DNA of 64,000 bases, from assembly GCA_022605425.2 (NCBI GenBank), contig CM061246.1:186001-250000 (forward strand). Direction: 5' to 3'. This document shows positions 21,711 to 31,151 of this stretch, one piece after another; the stretch's first letter is position 1; every line of letters begins with the position of its first letter. The notes under the pieces are model-generated. The model worked only from the letters and a program-made list of their open reading frames with translations, did no database searches and was not told the DNA's origin. The stretch comes from Hamiltosporidium tvaerminnensis. Its lineage: Eukaryota; Microsporidia; Dubosqiidae. The position numbers were made by a program, and so were the translations under genes.

Positions 21711-23660
21711 TTATGAATATGCATCTGCTTCAAGAACAGACTGTTTGATCTCGTGGTAATCTTCTCTACATTTTAATATTTTTTTAAGTTCATTTCTTGG
21801 TATCTTGTGAAACATTCCAGTTGTAAACATAATAATGTCATTTTTGTCTACAGCAATCAATTCACAGACTTCTGTAAAATATTCATAATTTTCAAATACT
21901 TCTATTAAATTAATGTCTTTGATAAACTTTTGTAGGTATTTTATGTCATTTACAAGAATTTTTGCCTTTTTGGGTGTAAATTTTAAGCTTAGAATGTGTT
22001 TATAGTAACAAATATATATTTTATCGAGAAGTAAAGTTAAAAAATCTTTGGTATTTTTCCCTGGAATGGTTTCGTTTAAAATTATATTTTCGTCTTTTAA
22101 AAAACATGTAATTTTTTTTATAGAAATTGTATTTACAGCTTCATCGTAATATTCTTTCATGGTTTGTGCTTTTATTAAACCTTTCACTTTTCTTTCTGAT
22201 ATTTTGAATCGCGTGTCAATTATTTCTTGTATTTTATCATCAACAAAATATTTAAAATTTTCTGATAAATGACTTTTTCTTGGAAAAGATGAAAAAAAAT
22301 TAGAAAAAACGAGAAATAAATATGAAAGTAAATTACATAACTTTAAGGTTTCTGTGCCAGAAAATGTATTAATTACAATTTCTATTAAACGGTGCAATTT
22401 AGAAATAAAAAAAGTAATAATTTCATCAATATTTTTTTCAGAGTAATTTAAAATTTCTGCTCGCTCCATAAAAAAATTTATAATGCACAATAATTTAGCG
22501 AAAATTTCTTTATATTCAAAATTTGAATTATAAATAGATTCATTTAATAAAATGTAATTATTTTTTGGTTTCTTTTTATTTACAAGAATTTGAAATACTT
22601 CTTCAAAAGCGGTTTCTTCTTTTCTAATTGCGTTTAACACATAATCTTCAAAAATATCATCGACTAAAGTATTTCCTATTGACTCTTCATAAATCGATAA
22701 AATGAATTTTTGTAGTTCTTTTACTTTTATGTATGAAGATTTTAGATTCATTAAAAATAAAAAAGAATCTTCAAATTTCATGAAATTTTCTAATTCTGTT
22801 TGTATTAAATCTTGAAATATTCTTTTATTTATTATTTCAATTACTTCTAAATGATTTGGAAATATTGATTCAATATCTGACAATTCATCATCATAATATT
22901 TTCTAATCTTACTTATAAAAATAAAAAAAGGATTGTTTTCGTTTTCATAGAAATCTAAATCTATTTTTTTAGGAATTTCATGGTTATATTCAGATACTTT
23001 TAATTTGAATAAATCCAAACTTTGCATGTAATTCTTAATAATATATTTTGATTTATCCATTTCCATAAAGCACACATATGAATGACGTAAAAGACTTCTA
23101 TTCTTTTCAACAATAGCTCTTTCGAAAGTTTCTGTAATCATTTTTTCTATTTTTTTATTATAATTTGAAATATTTTCTGTCAAGGATTCGTCATCGAAAT
23201 TAGAAATATCACGAAGTGTTTTAAACGCAAAACATAAAAATCTAAGCGTTTCGAAATCTTCATTTTTAATTGCATTTTCTATTTTTTCAAATTCCCTTTT
23301 TTTAATATCACAAACTAAATTAATAATTCTTTGCATCAATTTTAATTCATCAAGATGTTTTTTTGTATCAATTATTTCTTTAAAACAATCCACGTGATTT
23401 AACTTTAAATTTTCTATATTTTTTGTCAGTAATTCAATATTTTCTTTCACTGTTTTTATTTCTTTCTTGTTCAATTCATTTTTCATTTTTTCTTTTTTAA
23501 AAAATATCGCTTGGCGTAAATCATCTAGTTCTGTTATCAATCGAGTTAGGTTCTTTTTTGTTTCATCCAAATTGTCGAAATCTATTTTTAGTTTATCATT
23601 TATTAAAACTAATTCATTAAAATTTTCTTTTTTAAAGTCTTCTATTGAAAATGTTGCCAT
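21711..23660 (-). CDS. Exocyst subunit Sec10-like protein
   Basis: A 649-residue helical protein. Sec10 is a core subunit of the exocyst, which tethers secretory vesicles to the plasma membrane. The N-terminal 25-120 region is coiled coil. Two blocks match the Sec10 pattern: the helix NYNKKIEKMITETFERAI, followed by a tract ending YIIKNYMQSLDLF, and the block IESIFPNHLEVIEIINKRIF, then QDLIQTELENF and the FLMNLKSSYIKVKELQKF helix (Sec10: FP..., QR-x-F, Q, E, yLR-x-L). I use the ATG at 23660, because CCC lies 6 nt upstream; an in-frame ATG further out would add 25 residues with no signal. It could instead be another CATCHR-type tether, since the family is fast evolving. Confidence 0.65.
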   Translation of the reverse strand: MATFSIEDFKKENFNELVLINDKLKIDFDNLDETKKNLTRLITELDDLRQAIFFKKEKMKNELNKKEIKTVKENIELLTKNIENLKLNHVDCFKEIIDTKKHLDELKLMQRIINLVCDIKKREFEKIENAIKNEDFETLRFLCFAFKTLRDISNFDDESLTENISNYNKKIEKMITETFERAIVEKNRSLLRHSYVCFMEMDKSKYIIKNYMQSLDLFKLKVSEYNHEIPKKIDLDFYENENNPFFIFISKIRKYYDDELSDIESIFPNHLEVIEIINKRIFQDLIQTELENFMKFEDSFLFLMNLKSSYIKVKELQKFILSIYEESIGNTLVDDIFEDYVLNAIRKEETAFEEVFQILVNKKKPKNNYILLNESIYNSNFEYKEIFAKLLCIINFFMERAEILNYSEKNIDEIITFFISKLHRLIEIVINTFSGTETLKLCNLLSYLFLVFSNFFSSFPRKSHLSENFKYFVDDKIQEIIDTRFKISERKVKGLIKAQTMKEYYDEAVNTISIKKITCFLKDENIILNETIPGKNTKDFLTLLLDKIYICYYKHILSLKFTPKKAKILVNDIKYLQKFIKDINLIEVFENYEYFTEVCELIAVDKNDIIMFTTGMFHKIPRNELKKILKCREDYHEIKQSVLEADAYS

Positions 23661-23666
23661 AATTAA

Positions 23667-23669
23667 GGG
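23667..23669 (-). promoter_or_regulatory. CCC start-proximal motif of the Sec10-like gene
   Basis: On the minus strand GGCCCTTAATTATG: CCC ends 6 nt before the ATG at 23660. This decides the start within a longer open frame. Confidence 0.6.
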
Positions 23670-24519
23670 CCATTCAATATTTTGTAAATTTTTTGTCCGC
23701 AATTGTGAAGATAAATATGATGAATATACAGACACAGTTTTTTAATCTAAAAAATGTGTTTATTTTTCCTCCAATTTCAATTTATTTACTATTTTTTTAT
23801 GTTTGTGGTCAAATTATAAAAATCATTCAATAAACCAAAACATACAAAGAATCAGAAAATTAACTGACCAAAACAAGAATAGAATTCACAAATTAGGAAT
23901 GAAATAATTTAAAAAAAATATTTTCGTAATATATTTTGTTCAAACGAAATTGAGAAGAGCTCCTAAAATTTATTCGACATATATATGCTCCGGATCAAAT
24001 GGCCAATTAGTTATGCTGGTCTTTAATAAATAAAATATTACAAATAGATTGTTTTAGATCAACTGATTTATAGAAATGGGAAAAAAATTTGTTGAATTTT
24101 TTTAATTAATATGGCATTATAATATCTTCGATGCAAATAATTAATCGTTTTGAGTAAATAGACTGGGTTTATAGTTACTTTATATCTTATGTTTGTTCAA
24201 TAAAAATCAAAACTGCTACGTTTTCTCTGCTATTTATTGGTTTGTTCTTTTCAAAGCATAAATAAATAATTCCAGGGATAATATGATCTAGATCCATTGA
24301 TTTTTGCTGTAAATATATTTATTCTTTGAAAAAAGATGAAGGAAACAGATTATTGTACAAGAATTCATTTTTTGTTTATTTTTATCACAAGCTCTTTATG
24401 GTGAGTAAATTTCACACGATGGGATCGTCTTTGAAGTGCAGCTGTTTTTTTTTACTAAAAATATGGTTAAAATATCCAAATAAAATGCAGTTAAATATCT
24501 TAAATGTTGTGAAAAAACC
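23670..24519. other. AT-rich spacer
   Basis: No gene recognised. Debris of mobile elements begins at its right edge. Confidence 0.4.
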
Positions 24520-24810
24520 AATACACTTCTAGAAGAAGTTGCTATTTAAATACTTAAGGATAATAGAAGATATCAAAAGTAACTCAGCGCTTAGATTATG
24601 CAAGGAAATAAAATATAATTTAATACAAAATTTAAAAAATTTAACAGATGCAAGAACGTAAAAAATTTATTTAAGGCTATAAATAATCACTCGATATCGT
24701 TAATTAACCATCATATAAAAACATTTCGACTTTACCGAATGATTTCTCGAAGTTAGATGATGTGATATGTGCAGTGTTTATAAAAGTAAATAGAATAACG
24801 TTCTTAAAAG
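24520..24810 (+). mobile_element. Family I LINE relic (end of RT region)
   Basis: Degenerate match to the region just after the reverse transcriptase of the 46-48 kb copy: ACTTCTAGAAGAAGTT..GTTT, TTAATTAACCATCATAT and CGAAGTTAGATGATG correspond to CTTCTAGAAGGTGTTAG, TTAATCAACCATCACAT and TAAGTTAGATGATGCAG. Frame destroyed by indels. Confidence 0.7.
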
Positions 24811-25329
24811 AGCTTTTAATAGCAAGGAGGTGGAATATATGAAGATATTTTCAGTGTTTATTACAAAAAAATATATGTCTTACAACCTTCGATTATAATA
24901 CTAGAAATATAGAAAATGAAACTGCCTAGCAGCAATCCATCAAAACGAAGAATGACACTAAAACTCAACCTGAAAAAATCAAATCATTCATAATAAAAAT
25001 ATAAGAAAAAAGGGGGAAGTTGCATCATAAATTAGAAATCACCATACAAGTATAAATGTCATAAAATTTAATTATTTTGGTCATTATTCATAATTAACAA
25101 GGTGAATGAGAATTTGATAATTTTTTTACTTTTTTTTTTTGAAGAAACTAAGAGTATTATATTTAAATCAATATGTATGAAAGTACGTAGGTATACGAAA
25201 AAAAAATATACAATTTTCAAAAAATGTCGAATCTAAGAATATTTATTTATTTTAGGAGCTTCCGCTTTGGTGAAATTTTGAGGTGCATGGGCTTTTTTCT
25301 TTAGGACACCTAGTTTTGAGATTTAGATT

Positions 25330-27240
25330 GAAATGTCAGTCAAATTAGATATCTTTAGTCTCTGGTCTTGGTGGACATTCTCTTAGGAAAATTTTGACAT
25401 GTAGAATCGCTTTGATACAAATAAACATTGAATTACACCTTTTAAATTGATTTCTCATGTAAAGTTCATTTAAGACCCCAAGTTCCGTACCAAATTTTTA
25501 AAAATGAGCATCTGTTACTTTTGGAACAAAGGCCACAATATTCCTTACAACCTTAAGATCATTGTTTACATCTGGTGATTTAACTCTCATGGTGTCCCCC
25601 TCTTTGACGGTAGGATATTTTTAACCAGAGGTTTTAAGCACTTTGCAGCTTGTTTATTTATAATATTTCTTGCTGAAGATCTCTTAATTTTTAAATGTAT
25701 CAGAATTTATTTTTTTTAGCTTAAACTCTTTATAAAAATCATTATAACTCCATCCGCAGGTTTTTCATAACCAAAGACCGAAAGATTGGTTGGCTCTAAA
25801 CTATTTATTTCTCTTTCTTTGTTATAAAAAGCAAAACATGATTAGAATAACGAAGTTGAATATTTAACATAACCATCAATAGTCACTTTCACACCATGCT
25901 GAGAGAAGAATTGGCTTGCATTTTTTCTGTTTGTCGTAAGAGGCGGCCAAAAGGGACTGGTCCTCCAGACCGAGGTTGGGCGTAATACTAAAAACCTACC
26001 TTTTAAACCATTTTGTTAAGAAACCGAAAAAGTAAACAAACCCACTGAAAAAAGACAAATAGGCGGTATAAATGAGAGAGGCCAAAGCCTCTGCGGGGTT
26101 GTAGTGCCGATGGCCGTGATTTTCGATGGTAATCATTTCGCTCTTCTCATTTTTACTTTTTGTGATGACTTGTTAAATTTGGAATGAATTTTCTCTAATG
26201 GATTATTAATTATTCTGATCTATCATTATTACCTCCAAGTCTTCTCCAAAATTTATTTTAGACCGATCGAATAACAAAAATACATTTTGAACTCAATTTC
26301 TTCGTTTTTTCTAAACATAGTTTTTCTCAAGTACAGTTTATGCTAATTGAAAGGCTCTGTATTTCATAATTTGAATAAAACGTAAACCTCCTGAAATTTT
26401 CTGCTGTTATTGTCTTGATGTCAAGTATAACGCTTATTCTCGAAATCTTGATTGTAACTTTATAAGGCTCTGAATTTCAAAGTGTATGGTCTATCTATGT
26501 ACCATCTTTAACTCGGTTCATATTCTAAATAGTTATTTAATCAGTTATTAGTAAATTCTCTGTTATTATCACCTTTCAAAATAGAAAGTGCCTCAGAAAC
26601 GGTAAAAATATCAAAAAGTACATATATTACTTCTTTTGAACTATGTATTTGAGAACTTGAAGTTTAAATTAAGTTAACATCTAGGTATACAAGTATAGAT
26701 CAATATTAATCATCAATTTGTGAAGGCATCTTGATTTACTCGACCTAACTTCTTGTGTTCATATTTGTACTTGTCATTTGTCTTAAAACCAATATTCTTT
26801 AGTAGCCGTGATATTTTTGCACAAAATACGCAAATTTATATATTTTACTAGCTTTTCACCTGTAATCCCTTAATATTTTGACTTTATTTCTTTTTTTAGG
26901 CGGCTTTGACTACCATGATAAATTTCAAGGTGTAGATAATACAAATGTTCATACGTCTTTTCCCGATGCGGATATAGCCTAATATGCTCTTTAGACTCCT
27001 AAATAAATAATTTAAATTTCCTATTGCTCAAAATTTATTCTTTTTAGGCAGAAAGTACATAGTTCTAGAGTAATATCGCTTAACTTTGTTTTAGATGTTT
27101 TGAATTTATCAATTAACTCCAAGTAATTTTGTTTCCTGTTAATGGGTATATCCCATCCGTTTTATAAGCCCTATTTCTCGAAAAACCCGCCCAAGCACTG
27201 CGTTATATTTTTTACATTCATTAACGTCGATTTTTGTACG
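25330..27240 (-). mobile_element. Decayed integrase gene of KRBA2/SCAND3 type
   Basis: Several interrupted minus-strand frames read in order as one integrase-bearing protein. About 27020-27240: DVNECKKYNAVLGRVFREIG then NYLELIDKFKTSKTKLSD. About 26710-26830: ISRLLKNIGFKTNDKYKYEH. About 26550-26680: VLFDIFTVSEALSILKGDNN followed by REFTNN, which resembles the DDE integrase segment around the second catalytic Asp (family: SDNGREFxN). About 25470-25650: GDTMRVKSPDVNN, then VRNIVAFVPKV and LYMRNQF, matching the C-terminal domain that follows the integrase in KRBA2-like proteins (GD-x-V-x-V-x-x-P-x-VD ... RN ... Y-x-R-x-x-F). Stops and frameshifts are numerous, so this is a fossil. The family name is my inference from these motifs. 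Confidence 0.5.
25905..26115 (+). repeat. GC-richer insert inside the integrase fossil
   Basis: About 200 bp of markedly higher G+C, including GTCGTAAGAGGCGGCC, GGTCCTCCAGACCGAGGTTG and GCCAAAGCCTCTGCGGGG. It interrupts the integrase relic. The GTCGTAAGAGGCG phrase resembles leader or UTR sequence of non-LTR elements from other eukaryotes, but I cannot assign it. No ORF. Confidence 0.35.
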
Positions 27241-28171
27241 TGATTTTTTTACTAAAATAAATAAAAATCAATAACGTAAGAAATTTAACAATAATTAAAT
27301 CGCTGAAGTGCAACATTGTACAGGCGACAAGCTGTAAATGATTGTCGATCCAATAGCGACAATCACATCTATCGTATATTTCTTAATTGCTCTGAATTCA
27401 AAAAAATGAGTAAATGAATTGTTGCCGTTGTAATATTAAAATACAGTGTAATAAATTATGATAAATTGTCGTAAGTTTTCTCAAATTTTCCTAAACCTAT
27501 CAGGATTTGGCACAATGCCTAATTTTTTGATTGTAGGTAACGTATAGAACACCAAAAATGTATTAAACAGATTAGAAGAAATTCTTAGATGGTAATTATA
27601 TAAAATTTGCGAAAAAAATGCATAGGTCTAAAATATGAACAAAAGGCGTTTATATGAAGAACAATTAAATTAAGGATAAAGAGGGAGTAAGTAGATAGAT
27701 ACAAAGGTTTCCACTGTATAAATTAAATTGTTCCGATGATAAATCTGATAACACTTATTGCAAAATTTTTTAAAATAAAATAGCTTTGTAAAAATCCACT
27801 AAAAACCAAATTCGGATGAATATAGTATGCTGAAACTCAATTTAAGGAATCGAAGTTCAACAAAATAGTGCTAAGTTTATAATTTAAAAATCAAAGACGT
27901 GTTGTTTCAGTTATAATAGATTAATTTGATTCTACTTACGGATTTGTGAGACAGAAAAAAATATAAATGTTATGTTCTACGAAACTTTTATTATTAGTTC
28001 GAGAAAATGTTGCTAAAAATGTTCAAATAAGTTTTCTTTCTTAAAAGTAGTAGCTTGTGATTCAGCATTTAAAGTATTATTCAAAGCACAGATAATAATT
28101 AATTCGGTTTTAAATCCTACATAACATTTTATTTAACGAACCCCGTACCTTTTATAAACATAATATATGTT
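27241..28171. other. Spacer, nothing recognised
   Basis: No credible ORF. It ends at ATATTATTC (28172-28180), which recurs at 29505-29513 beyond the LINE copy. Confidence 0.4.
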
Positions 28172-28180
28172 ATATTATTC

Positions 28181-29504
28181 ATTCGCCCAGGATGTAAAGA
28201 GTGTCTGTACCTTCCCAGAACAGAACTTGGGAGAGGTCTTCATAGTGTTGAGTTCAAAAGCGAACATATGCTTTTGCAACTCTTGGATTGTCTGGAAAAA
28301 TCTAAAGAAACATCGACCAGAAGAGCAGCAATCCTTAAGGTGGAGAATGATAATAAAACCCATCTTGCACTAATAAAAGACTTTTTACAAGTAAAATACG
28401 GGATGGCAGAGGAGGTCACTAAAAATAAATTAGATGAAGCTCAACTAGCTAACTTATATAACGAAATAGAAAAACGAAAACTACATTCAAAGTTATATAA
28501 TGCTAGAAACAACGAGCTAGTAAGTGTAAATGACTCCTCAAGATGGTTAAAGAAAGGAAGTGTAAGACCGCGTGATGAAGCAGTGTTCTGCTATATCCAG
28601 GATAGAAACGTATTTTGGGGAGCAGAAGGTGTGTGTCAACACTGCAACACGTCTAGAAAAACAGTAGATCATCTAGCAAGTCGATGTGAAATAATGCTAG
28701 GCCATGACTACACCAGACGGCTAATGAAGTGGTTAGGTGCCTACACTTACTTCTCTTAAATAGATATAAGTTTAAGTCTTCAAAACGAATTAGGAGTCAC
28801 TCAGTTCAAGAAATTCTTGATAATGAGTATGCAGAGATAAGAGTGGACACCAGAATAAAAACTGATGTCAAAATTCGAAATAATAGGCCAGATATATTCG
28901 TTTTAGACAAGAGACGAAATAAGATTACCCTCATTGAAGTAGGAATCACCTCCAAAGACTCACTTCAAATAGTTGAAACAGAGAAACTTAGGAAGTATGA
29001 CCTATTAGCAAATGAGCTGGGTCTTATTTACAAATGTAGTGTAGAGATAATTCCTTATGTGATAACATGGGACAGTATTGTGACAAAATACCATAAGACT
29101 TATCTTAAAAGATTACAAATACCCATAAATGTAGTGGCATACATTCAGTCCATAGTACTTAAGAAAACAGTCGAAATGATTTCCTTCGATCGACGAAGAG
29201 GACTTGAGTCAGGACTAAATGCCGAAGAGAGCTGGGAGAGAGCGTTATTAAGTGTTATTATAGGAGCTGAGATGCATAATCAGCCAACACCCCCCTTAAA
29301 AGAAGTGAAGAACGAGGAAGATAGTGTTAAACAAGTAAATTCAAAAAATATTTTACCCCTTATTTTAGATGACGTAACCAGACCAGAGGAACCGACGATA
29401 GACATTAATGATAAGTCGGATGTAGAAAAAGAGAATAAAGTGGTTAAAGTGATGGAAGAAATTAGTTAAACGAGAGAAAATTTGTTAACCCAGAATTTTA
29501 TTAA
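28181..29504 (+). mobile_element. Family I LINE copy B, 5'-truncated
   Basis: Begins just after the RT region (clear homology from about 28190) and ends in AACCCAGAATTTTATTAA, the shared 3' end of the family. ATATTATTC at 28172-28180 and 29505-29513 is a possible 9-bp target-site duplication, less certain in such AT-rich DNA. Nucleotide identity with the 18-kb copy is high but clearly lower than between the 18- and 30-kb copies. Confidence 0.85.
28193..29469 (+). pseudogene. LINE C-terminal coding region with one frameshift
   Basis: The frame is open from about 28193 (KECLYLPRTELGRGLHSVEF, linker after the RT) through the knuckle CQHCNTSRKTVDHLASRC to 28759. Relative to the 18- and 46-kb copies one base is missing at 28721-28722 (GGCTAATG instead of GGCATAATG), and coding continues in the next frame from 28729 to 29469 with RPDIFVLDKRRNKITLIEVG and a diverged acidic tail. 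All knuckle ligands and the PD...E pattern are kept, so this single deletion is the only visible lesion apart from 5' truncation. Confidence 0.85.
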
Positions 29505-29513
29505 ATATTATTC

Positions 29514-30519
29514 CAATTACATCAATAGGGTTCAAGCTTTAACATAGATAACTACACCTACATTACTCCATCAGTATTTCTTATGAGACTACATCCTAAA
29601 TAATTACATCTAAAAGGTTGCATAATCCATTTAATGAATGGACAAGTTTCTTAATATTTTATTGCTCTGTGTGTGATTGAAGGTTGAAGCCTATATTGGG
29701 CTTCACCAAGACCAACAACATTTACAAATCCCTGAACTTTTTAACCAAAAAAAATTTCAGCATAGATATTTCTTATAAATTTACATTAGCTCATCTAGAC
29801 GTGCAATTCGTTATCAACAGGTAGAAGCATTCTTGGCATTCTAGAATTTTGAATGTTATTTTTTGTATTTCCTAAGCTCAAAATCTTTTAATCCGAGTGG
29901 GCAAAACCATGTACATGCTTTTCCATATAAATTATCACAATTTCAGTCGCACTTTCCAATATACCCTAAAAAAACGTAAAAAAATCTTTGTAGAAAAATA
30001 TTAATAATTCTGTTGAACATATATATATATACCAGTTTCTATAGATCAACCCAATATTTTTCATTTTTCTCCTACCAAAACTCCAAGAACATTGACATAA
30101 ATTTTATCAAATAATTGCAAACAGTTGGTTTTCTATGTGGTTATTCTCTCACTAAGGAAAAAAATAAATGATAATTATAATGTTTTTTCTTTGATTTTCT
30201 CTTGTTTCGTCTATAAATTTTGTGATACAGATTTTCTAGTGAAAAAAAGATGTTTTTTTTCAAGTCCAAGAAAGTTTAGAAGTATTGAAATATAGTCGTA
30301 AGGTTGAAAATGTAATTTTAATCAATACAAAACGAAAATATCCGATCTATAAATAATATATCCTACTTTATGAGTTATGTTATCGCTCTCAACTCTGGAA
30401 CCAATTAACCATGATAAACTAAGGTTTCTTGTACATAACCCATTTTTAAAAAAATCCAAACGTTATAATCAATGAATTTTTAATAAATTGTTTTTTTATT
30501 GGATAATTTAATATATTTT
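29514..30519. other. AT-rich spacer
   Basis: No gene recognised. Contains an (AT)n run at about 30020-30032. Confidence 0.4.
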
Positions 30520-30532
30520 ATTATCCATATAA
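30520..30532. repeat. 13-bp target-site duplication, left copy
   Basis: ATTATCCATATAA at 30520-30532 is repeated exactly at 31096-31108, bracketing LINE copy C. Confidence 0.85.
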
Positions 30533-31095
30533 GTTTTATTTAATAAAATTCTGGGTTAAAATATTTTAACATTTTTATATGTTTTCTTCTACCTCTTTAA
30601 CCACTTTTGTCTCTTCTTCCAAATCCGACTCTTCATTTATGTTATTGGTCGGTTCCTCTAAAGTGGTTCCTCCTTGTAAAATAAAGGGTGCTTTATATTT
30701 TGTTTTAAAATTTTTTGCACCATCTTCCTCTGTTTTCGCTTCTTTTAAAGGGGGTATTGGTTCCTCATGCATCTCTGATCTCATAATAACACCCATTGAC
30801 GCTCTCTCCCAGCTCTCTTCGGCATTTAGTCTTGACTCAAGTCCTCTTCGTCGATCAAAGGAAATAGTTTCGACTGTCTTCTTAAGTACTATAGACTGAA
30901 TGTATGCTTCTACATTCATGGGTATTTCTAGTCTTTTAAGATGAGATTTATGGTATTTTGTCACAATACCGTCCCAGGTCATCACATAAAGGATTATCTC
31001 AACACTACACTTATAAATAAGGCCCAACTCATTGGCTAGCAGGTCATACTTCCTAAGTTTTTCAGTTTCAACTATTTGAAGTGAATCTTGGGAAG
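30533..31095 (-). mobile_element. Family I LINE copy C, 563 bp, with perfect TSD
   Basis: Carries only the 3' end of the element: the frame from 31027 to 30575 encodes the last part of the endonuclease and the acidic tail, nearly identical to copy A. Element homology ends at GAATCTTGGGAAG and switches directly into the duplicated target. The insertion is therefore precisely delimited: 3' end at 30533, 5' truncation point at 31095. It lies about 45 bp from the start signal of the LRR-like gene. Confidence 0.92.
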
Positions 31096-31108
31096 ATTAT
31101 CCATATAA
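31096..31108. repeat. 13-bp target-site duplication, right copy
   Basis: Exact repeat of 30520-30532. Confidence 0.85.
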
Positions 31109-31146
31109 AATAAATTAATATTATATTTTAAAAAACAAAATTCTTG

Positions 31147-31149
31147 CCC
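31147..31149 (+). promoter_or_regulatory. CCC start-proximal motif
   Basis: TTGCCCAGATG: CCC ends 2 nt before the ATG at 31152. Confidence 0.6.
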
Positions 31150-31151
31150 AG

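Noticed and set aside
30020-30032. (AT)n run as an origin or satellite
   Set aside because: Too short and too common in DNA of this composition.
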